Positions 1 to 10,700 of a stretch of DNA of 16,786 bases are shown here, one piece after another. Source of the stretch: Spirogloea muscicola. Its lineage: Eukaryota > Streptophyta > Zygnematophyceae > Spirogloeales > Spirogloeaceae. The translations under genes were made by a program, and so were the position numbers. A model generated the notes under the pieces. It made no database searches and was not told the DNA's origin. It was given only the letters and a program-made list of their open reading frames with translations. Where the stretch lies: the NCBI GenBank assembly GCA_009602725.1, contig WELB01000284.1, positions 1 through 16,786 of the forward strand, read 5' to 3'. The number at the start of each line of letters is the position of its first letter. Positions within the stretch are counted from its first letter, which is position 1.

Positions 1-86
1 CCGCCTCAGCTCCCCCGCCCACCAGCCCGCCCGCGCTGCCCCGCCCCACGCCCGGCCCTGCCGCTTCGTCGGAGCGCGGAGCCGCC

Positions 87-2842
87 ATGGCGCGCCTTCA
101 CCTCCTGGCGATGCTGCTCCTCACCCTGCTGGCGTTCGAGGCCTGCTGCATGCAACGCGCCGCCGCCGCACGGCCAGGTCTCCCCCATGCCCCTCATGCC
201 CACGTCTCGAAGCTGCCTCCCGCAGCTCAAGCTTGCGCACGCACGAGCTGCATTGTTTCTCTCCGTTTCCCACCGTGTGGCTTACCAGGCTGCAGCCTTG
301 CTCTGGACACTGTGGAGAGCAGGTCTGGCAGTCGCCGCGGCAAGTCACAGCGACGCCAAGACTGACACGTGGACGTCCTTGAGGCGATTGCAGGCAAGAC
401 GGCGATGGCCAAGATCCACAAGTACTTGAAAAAGCACGAGCGCCCTGCCGTGAAGACAGTGATGGTGAGGGCCAAGCATGTTTCTGGCGGCTGGGCGCTA
501 GTGTTACCGCTGGATCACATCGCGCAATGGTCCGTGAAGCCCAGCTCTAATGACAGCGTGCGGTTGTGGTGGCTGTGGCCTTTGCTCCTAGACGGAGGAT
601 GGCGACGTGGTCGACTGCGTGAAGGTCGAGGACCAGATCACCATGCAGGATGCACGTGCCAAAGGACATCAAATTCAGGTAGTCGATCACATTGTACTCA
701 CTCTTGTCATTGGTGCAGCTTCAAGTATAAGTCCTTATCGTAGGCAGGGTGGCTATCCTGTATCGGGTCCTCTCTTCTTTGAAGCATGTTCGTGCGTGCA
801 AGTTTCAACGTATGCGCCCCTCACGATCTGAGGGATTGCCCGACGGCTCAATGCAGATGGCAGGCCCCAGCGTGCCCGACACCATGAAAACCACGCCCAA
901 GGCCAGCCACACGTTGCAAGCCTGGGGCAGCTGTCCCGAGGGCACTGTCCCCGTGCGCCGCATTCCTCGTAAGCATGAAGCTGAACTCGAGCGGCCATCG
1001 ATGCTTGCACGCTTTGTAGTGCCCCGCATGCTGGCGGGAACCTCAGCCCTCATGAGCCACGAGTAAGCCATGGATTGTCTGTTGCGCTTGGGCTCCTATC
1101 ATGATGACGTCGACCTCAAAGCCCTGTATCCTTCTTCTACTCTGCAGTCGACGAGATGATGCGAGCAGGCTCGGTTGCGCAGTACATGGCCAAGTACCCA
1201 GCTTCCATGCAAAAGGCACCACAATCGCACAGCGAAAGTGCAGCTCAATCTCTGCCTGCCCGTCAGGGGCTGACTGCCGGCGTGATGGCTGCTGGCAACG
1301 GGAGCGCCGACATTCCTAAGCACGCCTTTGAGAGGCCTTCTGTGGCGGGTCACGAGGTCCGTGGCTCTCTTCCATTCTGCACGCTTGTGACGTCTGAGCT
1401 CAAGTCTCTTAGGGTGTGCACTTCTCGCTGACTTGCTGCAGAGTATCACTGTCATACTATGCGAGAGTACGAGCTGATGACACAGACACCAATTTCCAGA
1501 TGGCACGGACTCCATCCCATGTCATCAGACAGCCGTCATACCCCCAGAGCAGCTGGCAAATGTGCCCATCTCACATGCGGAATGACTCGTTCTTTGTTGA
1601 GCAGTACGCAATCACTCAGTACCCCAGAACCAGCACGGCTGCCATCTACGGCTCCAAGGCTGTCTACAACATCTGGAATCCGTACGTCCAATATGCCGAC
1701 GAGTTCAGCTTGACACAGACGTGGCTTGTGGCTGGATCTTACGGTGCTGGAGACCTCAACACCATCGAAGTCGGACATCAGGTCAGCGACGACCAAGTTT
1801 GCAGAACGTGTCCTGTACCACGGACGCCCCTGGCGGCCTGCGTACTGACAGTTTCGGCGCTGAAGGATGGCTGACGTAGTCTTTTTCTTGATGGCAGCTC
1901 TACCCTGCAAAGTATGGAGATTATGCTTCTCGCCTCTTCATTTACTGGACTGTGAGTTCTGCCATATCTGCCATGATCCAAAAATGATAGCCCCACGCTG
2001 TGGTACTCGCAGAGACGAGAGAGAAATGCTCTGAGAAGCTAGGGACTCCCATTGGCAGTGGCAATGGGAACGGTACATGCATGTGCCGATGCGGAGCTGG
2101 GGGCACACAGAAGAGCCGCTGCCACGCACCAAGTGACAGTCTCTGATGCCATCGCAAAGGTGATGCGCAGAGGGATGCCTACAAGACAACTGGCTGCTAT
2201 AATCTGGACTGCAGTGGCTTCATCCAGACGAACAATGCGGTCTTCATTGGTGGCAAGATCTCCCCGGTCTCCAGCTATGCTGGTGCCCAATACGAGTACA
2301 CCGTACTGGTCTTCAAGGTACATACCTGATCCACTTGCTCCGGGAGACCACAGTCATGTGAGCTTGCTACAAGCTTACATGGTCGGGTTGCCTTGATTCA
2401 GATGCCGCTGCCTGAGGGGACCGCGTATGAGATGCTTATGAGCGGCCCCCGTCATGTGCAGGACCCGTCGAGCAAGAACTGGTGGCTTCAGTACCAGGGC
2501 CAATGGGTCGGTTACTGGCCTTATTGGCTCTTCAACCGCCTGAACAGCTATGCCAACGTTGCACAGTGGGGAGGCGAGATTGTCAACAATGAACACAGCG
2601 GCAAGCACACTGGTACTTACATGGGATCCGGATGGTACGCTTCAAAGGGCTACAGTTATGCTGCTTATGTGCGCAATGTGCAGTATGTCAACGCTTACAA
2701 CACCTTGATCAACACCAACAACCAGTTGGCAAGCAGCGTCACAAACAGCAACTGTTACAGCATTCTAGTGGGCTCCAACCCTGGCGGCTGGGAGTCCTAC
2801 TTTTATTTTGGTGGCGTTGGCTACAGCTCCATTTGCCCCTAG
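87..2842 (+). CDS. Neprosin-family secreted glutamic peptidase, nine exons
   Basis: Predicted secreted peptidase with a neprosin activation-peptide region followed by a neprosin (former DUF239) catalytic domain. Exons by GT-AG borders and phase: 87-177, 394-464, 592-678, 803-968, 1148-1356, 1500-1781, 1898-1951, 2171-2317 and 2462-2842, giving about 495 residues. The start has a strong context (gccgccATGg). Residues 1-28 form a signal peptide. Family landmarks in order: 'EDGDVVDCV', 'CPEGTVPVRR', 'MRAGSV', 'YGSKAVYNIWNP', 'FSLTQTWLV', 'LNTIEVG', 'RLFIYWT', 'TGCYNLDCSGFIQ', 'GYWPYWLF', 'WGGEIVNN', 'MGSG'. Catalytic-type glutamates are about residue 298 (codon 1767) and 408 (codon 2576), 110 apart; from memory Nepenthes neprosin uses Glu188 and Glu297. 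Nepenthes neprosin cleaves after proline; substrate here is unknown. The least certain border is the start of exon 6 (1500 or 1548); the exon 5/6 linker is longer than usual. Fold assignment is very secure. Confidence 0.9.
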
Positions 2843-3030
2843 AGCCCAACGAGCAGGACAGTTGAGTCTGATAGAGATGAGCGGTTGGCAAACAATTGTC
2901 GCAATATATCGCTTTTGTTGAAGCATCAATCAACCTCTTCCGCAATATTTTTGAATAACGATGATGCATTTGCATCTTCTCCTTGATAGTCAACAATTGA
3001 GATGCTTGCTTGCACAAACAGAACAAGTGT
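2843..3030. other. 3' flank of the neprosin gene
   Basis: A/T-richer stretch directly after the TAG stop, likely 3' UTR and flank. I see no convincing polyadenylation signal and no gene. Confidence 0.4.
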
Positions 3031-3364
3031 ATGCATGTTTTCGAATTCGAACCAAGACAGCCATGTGTACACTGCAAATCACCTGCCCTCGGTAGTGGCG
3101 CCATGTAGGTAAGGCACTACATATACATAATCCTCAGCTCGTTAATCCTTAGCTGACATCAGCAGGAGCTGCAATGCAATGCCAACAGTTGTCCGGAGAG
3201 CGAAGCGCGAAATACCAGGGCAGGAGCTGATTGTTATCCTCAACGTTTGTGGCGGAGCAACTGGAAGGCGTAAGGTGCACGTCAAAATGACAATGTCAAG
3301 GGACAAGATCGCTACAGGAAGCAGAAGAAAGAGTAAGAGACCTACATATCGGTCTAGTGACTGA
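3031..3364 (+). other. Possible small two-exon gene, unrecognised
   Basis: An ATG at 3031 opens 74 bases. If an intron of 58 bases (3105-3162, starting GTAGGT and ending in a branchpoint-like CTGAC then ATCAG) is removed, the frame continues from 3163 to a TGA at 3362-3364. The result is a basic protein of about 91 residues with a CxxC near residue 12-15 and a Lys/Arg/Ser-rich C-terminus. The intron-like signal is reasonable, but I recognise no family. The same stretch is open in other frames and on the other strand, so this may be chance. It could also be a 3' UTR intron of the neprosin transcript. Confidence 0.15.
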
Positions 3365-3558
3365 GTCCGTACCGTTCCCACCGTTTTGTTGCGCCAAACA
3401 GCGCTGGCAACGATTACATGATCGGAATACTTGCGGGCAAGTTCCACAAAAGTTACCCGAACTATGAGGCCGTCAGCCTCGAGACGCACGTGACCTTCCT
3501 GTGCCGTTCCGGCGCCCTTCACGTTATCATCCTTAACCGACCTGGCCTTGCCAGGTGA
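3361..3558 (+). pseudogene. Short coding-like open frame, unrecognised
   Basis: An open stretch of 65 codons with protein-like composition, for example 'NDYMIGILAGKF' and 'ALHVIILNRPGLAR', ending in TGA at 3556-3558 just as the minisatellite begins. The first ATG is at 3418. It lies in a different frame from the fragment ending at 3364, so it may be a later exon of the same unidentified gene, a frameshifted remnant or chance. The antisense frame is also open across this stretch, which weakens the case. No family was recognised. Confidence 0.15.
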
Positions 3559-3740
3559 CCCTCGGTGGGTCCCACACAAGGGCCCAGGTCGCTCTCGGTG
3601 GCTCCACACACGGCCCAAGTGGCCTTCCCCTAGTGTGTGTCCCAGGTGGCTCTCGGTGGGTCCACAGACGCCCAAGGTGGCCCTCACAGCCCTAAAGGCG
3701 GCCCTCAAGACCTCTGAGCATCTGCCAGTGCCGGAACAAG
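3541..3740. repeat. Degenerate G/C-rich minisatellite, about 30-33 bp unit
   Basis: Four to five imperfect copies of a unit built around 'ccaggtggctctcggtggg' followed by 'tccacacac'. Clear copies start near 3551, 3584 and 3643, with more diverged ones between and after ('caagtggccttcccc', 'caaggtggccctcaca'). The open frames through it on both strands are by-products of its composition and I do not treat them as genes. Confidence 0.6.
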
Positions 3741-4263
3741 CCTCGTGCGGCCCAGCCCTCGGGGTGGACCTTGGGGCAACCTCAACACACCCAGGAGGAA
3801 AGGTGGCACGGAGAAGCACTACAAGCATCTGTCCAAGACCCGGCTGGGTGAGCTGGGATGAGTGGAGCCCAGAGAGAGGCGCACTACTGCTGCCGCAGCC
3901 CGTACGCAGATGATCGCTGCCGGCTCGCTGCGAGGCGTCGGTGGCTGACCCTTGGTGGGCTATTTGCTGACTGCTTCCCAGGAGGTGGAAACGCTGCCTG
4001 ACGGCGGCGCCACAGGGCGAAGTCTTCCGCTGTGCTACTGCGCGAGTGCTTCATTGTGTAGGGGGTTTACTCCCATACCCACTATGTCCGAATCCAATCA
4101 GGACCTGACCTCGTAATTACCGTCTTCAGGAGCAGATTATACAGCTCCTATCAGCTTCTCTTGAAGTTCGTTTCACTTAACAATGATGAGGACGCAATGT
4201 GGATGTCTATCAAGTGCTGTTGCAACAAGATGCATCAGGCAGTGTCATACTATCACCTGTCTT
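3741..4263. other. Non-coding stretch, nothing identified
   Basis: No open frame with family landmarks, no repeat and no RNA fold that I could recognise. Composition shifts from GC-rich next to the minisatellite to more A/T-rich after about 4030. Confidence 0.4.
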
Positions 4264-4660
4264 TTACCTTAACAGCTGAGACTTCCTCCCATTACTACGA
4301 AGACCACGGCAACAACGACTCCTAGCAAGCCCACCACGAGAAGCTGAACAAGCACGACCACCTTCAGGCACCTGCTGACCACTGACGAACGGTAACCACC
4401 ACCGAGGTGGTATCACGACTACCTTCTGACAATTGGCGAGTACCGCTACGAAGGTGGCAGTCACGAGCCGCCTCGTGGCGACTACCATGGTGAGTACCAG
4501 AAGCTTGGCACCACCGTGCAAGTGATCTAGAACCGCAGAGCCACAAAAGAGCGACCATCCGGATCACGGAAGTTAGCAATACCATCACCAAAACGACCAG
4601 TTATGTCCTTCACAAGTGACGACATATTAGGCAGCAGCAGGAAGGACGACTGGTAAGTCC
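4264..4660. other. Unassigned stretch with possible exon-like signals
   Basis: The left end has a 3'-splice-like 'ttttaccttaacag' at about 4262-4275. The right end has a strong plus-strand donor-like 'GACTG|GTAAGT' at about 4651. The sequence between is interrupted by stops in all plus frames, though pieces look protein-like in separate frames (a His/Tyr/Gly-rich piece near 4420-4520). The minus strand is open from 4943 to 4527. This could be a decayed gene. I could not assign it. Confidence 0.15.
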
Positions 4661-5361
4661 AAACTATTGAGAAATTTGAAGAAAATGCTGGAGCGAATGT
4701 TTTTTCGTATACACACAAGTCTGGCCACGTTGAAGTACCAGTTCTTTGAGGGTTTTGTAGGGGCTTGGAGGGGTCCAGATGTTTGGAGGGTTCCGTCTTG
4801 TACTGGAAGAGCTCTTTCTTCTTTGTAAGGTGTACAGAATTGCAGGAAGTAGTAGCTGCAACGACAAGTATGGAATGGCCCGGCAATCCCTGATGTTTAT
4901 TGTGACGGTGATAGAAGCTTGCGGTAGACCCTAAACTGTACACTTCATATCGGTGTAATGCACACGTACAAGGAGCATCAGCGATGCTTATGACTTTGAC
5001 TTGTTATCTTGATGGTGATATTAATCCGAAGTGGAATCTGGACGTGAGCCCGGGCTGTAATTTATGCTAGTAATATCCTAGACAGGATAGCTGACTATTA
5101 ATTAGATAGACGCGCTTTCTCTTGAAGGTCCAGCAAATAAAAGACTATGAGAATATTGCTAAGAGACATATGTCTCAGATTGCTGTTGGGAAATTTGAGA
5201 GGACTTTGATCGCGATCTGGAGACTGAAGGCAAAGGCGACGGTCGTCTTCCTCGTGTCCATTGCCATGTTAAAGCTTGTAAACGAGAGCTCGTAAACGGC
5301 TCTCGTGTGCAGCAAGTAGGTCTAGCAATTCGTAGCACGATAAGAGCCAGCGACATCATAA
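4661..5361. other. A/T-richer intergenic stretch, nothing identified
   Basis: Mixed, partly A/T-rich sequence, especially around 5050-5160, with frequent stops on the plus strand. It may include further decayed retroelement sequence leading into the open frame at 5362, but I see no motif that proves it. Confidence 0.35.
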
Positions 5362-5802
5362 AAGCTTGGCGCCCATTGGATTGGTCTAAAGCTCCCACAC
5401 TACTCTGGCTACCCCCGCAGCGATCACCTCCTACCGGCAGCAATCAACACTTTCGGCTGCATCGGCCCTCGCTTCCACACCTTACTGGAGAATATTGCAA
5501 GTTTGGGATATGCTCGACGTGAGGATATGCTTCCAGCTCAGATGGGCATGTCGGCAGCCTACTTGTCATTCTTGCGTCGTCGAGTGTCAGCTTGTCTGCA
5601 GCAGCTTCAGGCTCATGCGTTACATCAGAAAGCTGGTCGAGTCTTAGCTGGTAGCTCAAGTCGTCCAGTCGTCCAGCTTGTCTGCAGCGAGCTCAGGCTC
5701 ATGCGTTGCATCAGAAAGCTGGTCGAGCCTTGGCTGGTAATTCAAGAGCTTGTCAATTGCCGTCCGGTATTCGAGCATCAGTTAGCGACCTCTATGTGCT
5801 GA
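5362..5802 (+). pseudogene. Retroelement-like ORF fragment, probably the C-terminal end of a reverse-transcriptase polyprotein
   Basis: A continuous open frame of 146 codons with no ATG near its start, ending in TGA at 5800-5802. The stretch with 'AINTFGCIGPRFHTLL', then about 40 residues, then 'FLRRRVSACLQQLQAHALH' resembles the C-terminal tails I associate with algal and plant LINE-type polyproteins: a Phe-Gly-x-x-Gly-Pro segment, a spacer and a helical 'RxR-S' segment. I see no RT catalytic motif upstream, so only a 5'-truncated, decayed copy would be present, as is typical of LINE insertions. The last third is altered by an 86-bp tandem duplication that shifts the frame. The family assignment is recognition by eye only. 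Confidence 0.4.
5588..5746. repeat. Tandem duplication, 86-bp period, two copies
   Basis: Copies at 5588-5660 and 5674-5746 both run from 'cagcttgtctgcagc' through 'atcagaaagctggtcgag' to 'ctggta..tcaag', with few differences. The period is 86 bp. The 13-bp spacer holds a smaller repeat of 'tcgtccag'. Because 86 is not a multiple of three, the second copy is read in another frame of the surrounding open frame. Confidence 0.85.
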
Positions 5803-7228
5803 CTCGTGGTGACTGAGCGGGTCAGCTTAGCAGTAGGTGACGCACATATGTAACTGTGCTTGTCTTTGTACTTGGCCACACATGGCCCCCCATCTCTCCA
5901 TACACACGCATTTTCTATTGGATTGAGGGAGCTCCGCCAAGACGGCAACGTCTGTAATGACCAGCCTCAGAAGTGGCGTCTCATGTATGAAGGCTCCCAA
6001 GCTAGCTCTTTTAGATCAAAGCAAGGCTCATGTACTCGACTCACAGACCGACCGAGACCTCTAATGTTGTCTTCCGACATGCGAGTGCGTCTTGACTGAG
6101 CCGGCCGCTAGTTGATGCAGAAAAGCTCTGGTCCTCACTCAGGCTTACTGCTTTCAACAATGACAGTTTCTTTCAGACTGACAGCCAGCGGCTTCAACAG
6201 ATTAGTGGCAATGAGTACTGACACTGCAGCCAAGATGACCAGCTGGTGGTTGAGCAGGATTGCAAATTTCCTTCAGTCCAGTGGCCATCAGATGGTGCCG
6301 AAGATGACAGTTACCTTCACACTCCTTTGCAAGAGCACCCACGGTTTTGACAATCTCGACCCAGTGTCACTCTTATCGACTATCGTGCGCCGCTTTTTAT
6401 GTGTCGTGTTCAGCACCGCGTGGGAGTCTGTATGAGCTGCCCGAGACCTTCTTTGAGTCGCATGTGCAAAAATTCCAATCCGTCATCATTTGTTTGTGTA
6501 GGAGCAGATGACCTTGAAGGCTGTCAACAAGTAAATTGTGCTATTCTAGGCATAGAGGCACCACGTCCTTTGCAGCTAAAGTATCACTACCTTGCTGTGT
6601 CAAGGTCTAGCTAAGGCCCTAAGAGTTGAGCTTGCAAACACTTACAAGACGATTTCACTAAGGAAGTTAAGTTGCAAATTATCTTCAAGACAAGAAGTTG
6701 GGCAAGGGCACAGACTATCAAGGTACAATGTAAGCAAGAGCTTATGCAAGCAATTCTTGCTGCCTGACTGTGACCCCCTGTATATGCCCACCTGTATCAA
6801 AGAAGAATGCGGATCCGACAGAAGTTGACGCTCTTGGGTAAGTGAAGAACATCTTTCAAGTAAAGCCGAATTGCAGTGGCCCTCATTGTGCCCACATTTC
6901 ACTTCCATCAGCCCTTGCCCTCCATTATGCACTGCTATCTGCTGAGTTCGAGACCTCTTGTAGACAACGTTTTGCATTCTGAATTTGTGCTCTTGGAGCC
7001 CCTCCTGCCACAGCTGCTCCTTGCCTTTGCCAATAGTTGCGGAAGCAGTCCAACACCTAGCATGCCATTCACCACCATTACATCGTGTAACCTTTGCCTG
7101 CATGAGGACCTTCTCTCTCATACAGAGCCAAAGTAAAAGATGCTGCCTAAGCCACAATTCTACTGCTTAATTACTCCTGACATTTTCAATCTCAAGCATT
7201 GCCAACCAGGGTTCCTGTGCCATCCTAG
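5803..7228. other. Probable decayed sequence without a gene
   Basis: No intact gene found. Between about 6140 and 6350 one plus frame reads like protein with an interrupting TGA near 6220 and another near 6348 (for example 'DSFFQTDSQRLQQISGNEY', and later 'FPSVQWPSDGAEDDSYLH'). That pattern fits a broken coding region, perhaps from the same retroelement or another transposon. Open frames on the minus strand between 6642 and 7157 have no recognisable landmarks. Confidence 0.25.
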
Positions 7229-7399
7229 CAAGCCTTGGCCTCTATTCTCTCCTCGGCCATCCTCTTGATGCCATCCCAGAACTGGTGGTCACGCCGATTT
7301 GAATACTTGCAATCAGAGGAAACGATCAAGGCGAAGATGATCCACTTTTGGAATAACGGTAACGCCCGTCTTGTACCAACAGCAGTTCTCAGAGCTTAA
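7229..7399 (+). pseudogene. Short helical open frame, possible gene remnant
   Basis: Fifty-six open codons between TAG (7226-7228) and TAA (7397-7399). They read as a probable helical peptide with 'SQNWWSRRFEYLQSEET' and 'MIHFWNNGNARL'. There is an ATG near 7267. Downstream the reading is broken by several stops before 7600. I recognise no family; it could be another fragment of mobile-element coding sequence. Confidence 0.15.
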
Positions 7400-7763
7400 G
7401 GCTGATCCACCTCTCATCACCCCTGCAGTGCAGGCACACTGGTCAGAACACTCTGTCACTTACAATTGACTGCCCTGCGGATGCACATGACCAACCTCAT
7501 GAACAGCCAACTTGTTTGATGCGCAAGTAGCCAACACTATGGCAAGCATGGAAGTACTACAAACCGACTGTGAAACCCTAAAGAATCATGAAGGTACCTC
7601 AAGCATGTCTCACAAGTACCATATATGTTTCCAGACGAACATTGTCATAAGGCTCCTGTCCTTGCCATTTCTTTCAAGCAGGGCAATGCCTGCACGACCT
7701 GCAAACCACACCAATCGCCCTGTAGTTCTTCAGATCTGCTTGACGATGATAGAGTCTGCAGCC
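7400..7763. other. 3' flank of the FYVE gene
   Basis: Lies downstream of the minus-strand FYVE gene stop codon and probably includes its 3' UTR. No other feature was identified. Confidence 0.4.
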
Positions 7764-10700
7764 TCAAGACAATGCCGCCAATTGCTGCTCAAGGGTCTTC
7801 ACCACCCGAAGTGACTCCAAAGCTTCCTGCTTTTTCCCCTCTCGCTTCAAGCTCAGGGCCTTCAGCTTCCCTGCTCGTATCTCATTGACTAGCTTCCTCT
7901 TCTCTTCCTCCGATGCAGACACCTGGACTGGTGGCTGCTGCACCTCCTTGCTGAGACCAATGGTCATGCCAACCCCCTGCAGCGTAGCCATTTGCTGGGG
8001 GTCCAAGACGTCCTCCAAGGGCGCGTGCTCATCTTTCTCTGTCATTGGCTCAGGCGCCCTTTGAGTTGCTGTTGGGGAGGCTCCACTGTCCATGGGCACA
8101 CAATCAGCCTTGCTGTTTGCAAGTCCTCCTTGCCCAGCTTGGCGGCTTGCCAAGGCTCTTATTTGCCTTAGGCAATCCAGTGCTTCGGCGGACTTGCCCT
8201 CCTTCCTCAATGCAAGAGCTCTATGCTTTAACGTGGCAATTTGTTGTGCCAGCACCACCCCGCTTGGGTTTTCTGATGCATCTAAGGCTGCAGCAGGAGG
8301 CTGCATGTTGAGGGGCCCAGTGATGGCAGCACTGCTCACGCCCGAAGTACTCGGCTGGTCCGCTGCCACCATCATCGAGGAGGCGAGGCTTGCTGACGCC
8401 TCAAATCCACCCATCGTCATTCTCGAGGGTGCACATGCCCCTTGCCGAATCGGCAGCATTGACTGAGCACTTGGCTTTGGCTGCTGATGCGCAGGTCGCA
8501 CGTTTCTGCTCCCGGGGGCTTCCGTCGAATGCCTGCCAGAGAGCATTGCTGGCGTGCTCGATGGACCAATGACCCCCAGCTCGTTCAACACAACAGCAAT
8601 GTCATCTTCGAATGCTTGTTCCCCGTGCTCCGCCTCCTCAGCTGCCGCCATGTTCTTGATGCGGTCGTGCTCGTTGCTCCTCTCTGTGGGGCCCCTGCCA
8701 ATAGGTGCTGCATTATTGTCAGGTCGCAGTGCCACTGCGCTAGCCTTGGCACTGCCGCTGCTTGCTGTTGTCACGTGCGTGCTTTCCCCTCCACTGTTGG
8801 TGACCAGCAGCTGCTCAGGCTTTGAGGGAGGCTCCAAGTCTAGGGTACTACTAATTAACGGGTCATGCAGCGCTGGCCCGTCTGCCGTCATTGCCGCAGT
8901 CTCCAGCCTTTGGCCAGATGTACCAGGTCTTCCGGTGCTGCTTCGGGTCCCCAGTCTCCTCTCAGGTGTGCTACCGCCCAATCTGCTACTTTGAGCTGAT
9001 GTTGGCGCTGATGCTGAAACAGAGACAGATGCTAATGGTGGCAGGACACATTTGGCAGGGAGCTGTGCGGTGGACGTAGACGACGGCTGGGGCTGGTGCA
9101 TGAATCCGTTCTTGGCAATAGCCGGCACGGTGCCCAAGCCGGCATCTACTGCAGCCTGCACATCTGTCAACAAGTCTTCCAGCTGCGCCGCAGCAGCCTT
9201 GCTCTTCCGCATTTCTTCCAGCGCCTCGGCGCTCCGACCCTCACGCTTCCACGCCAGCGCACGACTCCGGTGCACCTCGACTTGCTCCTGCAGCGAGACT
9301 GTGCCGCTGCCGTTGCCAGTACCAAGCATCCCCTGCGTCGCCATTGCTGGCTGCAGATTTGGAGCTGCCGGAAGCACTTTAGCAGGTGGCTGAGAGACTG
9401 TGACTTCCTCCTCCTTCCACCCCAAACCCTTGAGCACAGCTGCAATGTCAGGGTCAGCAAGGTCGCTGTCTGTGACCTCCACATCGTCGTCCTCCTCCTC
9501 CTCTTCCGCAGCCTCTGCGAGCTGCAAAGCCAATGGCATTTGCGACGACGGGGGTGGGCGCAGCACAGGTTCTTGCACTCCCCTGCCGGCGCCCTTGTTT
9601 CCATCCGCATCCTTGCTCCAGCCTAAGTCAGCAAGTGCAGCGGCCATGTCAGGATCGTTGAGGTCTTCGTCAGTGACATCAATGTCATTGTCGTCATTGT
9701 TGTCATCGCCAGTGAAGTCGCTGCCTCCAGTGTCTTTAGGAGAGCTCGACATTGCTGGCACTGCCAACGGGGCGGGCTGTTGCTGCTGCTGCTGCTGCTG
9801 CTGTTTCTGATGACCCTCTGCGAGGGCCATCTCCAAGCCCTTAGCTCGCCGCATCTCCGCCAGTGCCTCGGTGGTCCGCCCCTCACGCTTAAGAGCAACA
9901 GCCCTCTGGCGGGACGCCCCAAGCTCCGCCTCCATCGTTCTGCGGGTCAGCACTGGCGCCTCTGGCGCCGATGCTGGGGCTGCCATCAGTCCTCCTTGAC
10001 CAGTTGCCACCTTCACAAGTGGCGTGTCGACCTCCTCCCACCCCATCTCACGGAGCGCCGCCGCCATCTGAGGGTCGTCCAAGTCTTGCTCATCCACGTC
10101 CTCATCCAAATCAACACTGTTTCCTTTACTGCCAACATCATCATCCTCAGTATCGCCAATACCAATGGCGGCCAAGCTGCGGTGATCAAGCTGCGGGAGC
10201 CCTTGCAGGTCGGCAAAGTAGCTGTCGTTGGCGCCACTGGCTTTGTCATGCTGGTCCAAGCCAAGCAGCTTCTCCAGGTCGTTGACATTGTCGCCGCCAT
10301 CGTCGTCACCCTCCTCCTCGTCACAAGCACCAAGAATGTCAGCCTCCTCAGCTTCTGCCTCCAACTGCTTGGCGCGCTTCATCTCTGCCAGCGCTTCCGC
10401 CGCCCGGCCCTCGCGCTTCAATGCTAGTGCTGCCTTCTTTGCAGCCAGAGCCTTGGAGCGCAGATGGTCACCGCCCCTGCTGCTGCTGCCATGACCTGCA
10501 CTTGGCACAGAGGCATCCGAACGGGGCGGTGCTAAGCGCGAGACATCGGCGTCGGTCCACCCAAGCTCCGCCAGCATGCGCAGGATCTCAGGATCCTTCT
10601 CGTCATCAGCCGTCACTCCACTGCCCATGCTGCGCCGCCGCGGCGGCGGGGCTTGCGCAGAGCGGCCAGGCGGCAATGGCTGGCCAGCCGTGCGTCGGCC

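Noticed and set aside
1442-1499. Neprosin exon 6 starting after the 'ttgctgcag' at 1441
   Set aside because: With the phase-0 donor at 1356 this start meets an in-frame stop within twelve codons; acceptors at 1499 or 1547 keep the frame open.
3142-3828. Minus-strand open frame of 228 codons
   Set aside because: It runs antisense through the minisatellite and the plus-strand fragments; no family landmark, and its left half is repeat-derived.
4527-4943. Minus-strand open frame of 138 codons, with a protein-like end near 4530-4650
   Set aside because: No recognised domain, A/T-rich and K/S/T-rich first half, and no supporting exons around it; kept only as part of an unassigned stretch.
6642-7157. 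Minus-strand open frame of 171 codons
   Set aside because: Composition and lack of any motif suggest chance; the plus strand has equally long open frames here.
9096-9626. Long plus-strand frames opposite the FYVE repeat exon
   Set aside because: They mirror the repeated codon pattern of the minus-strand gene, whose domain structure is clear.
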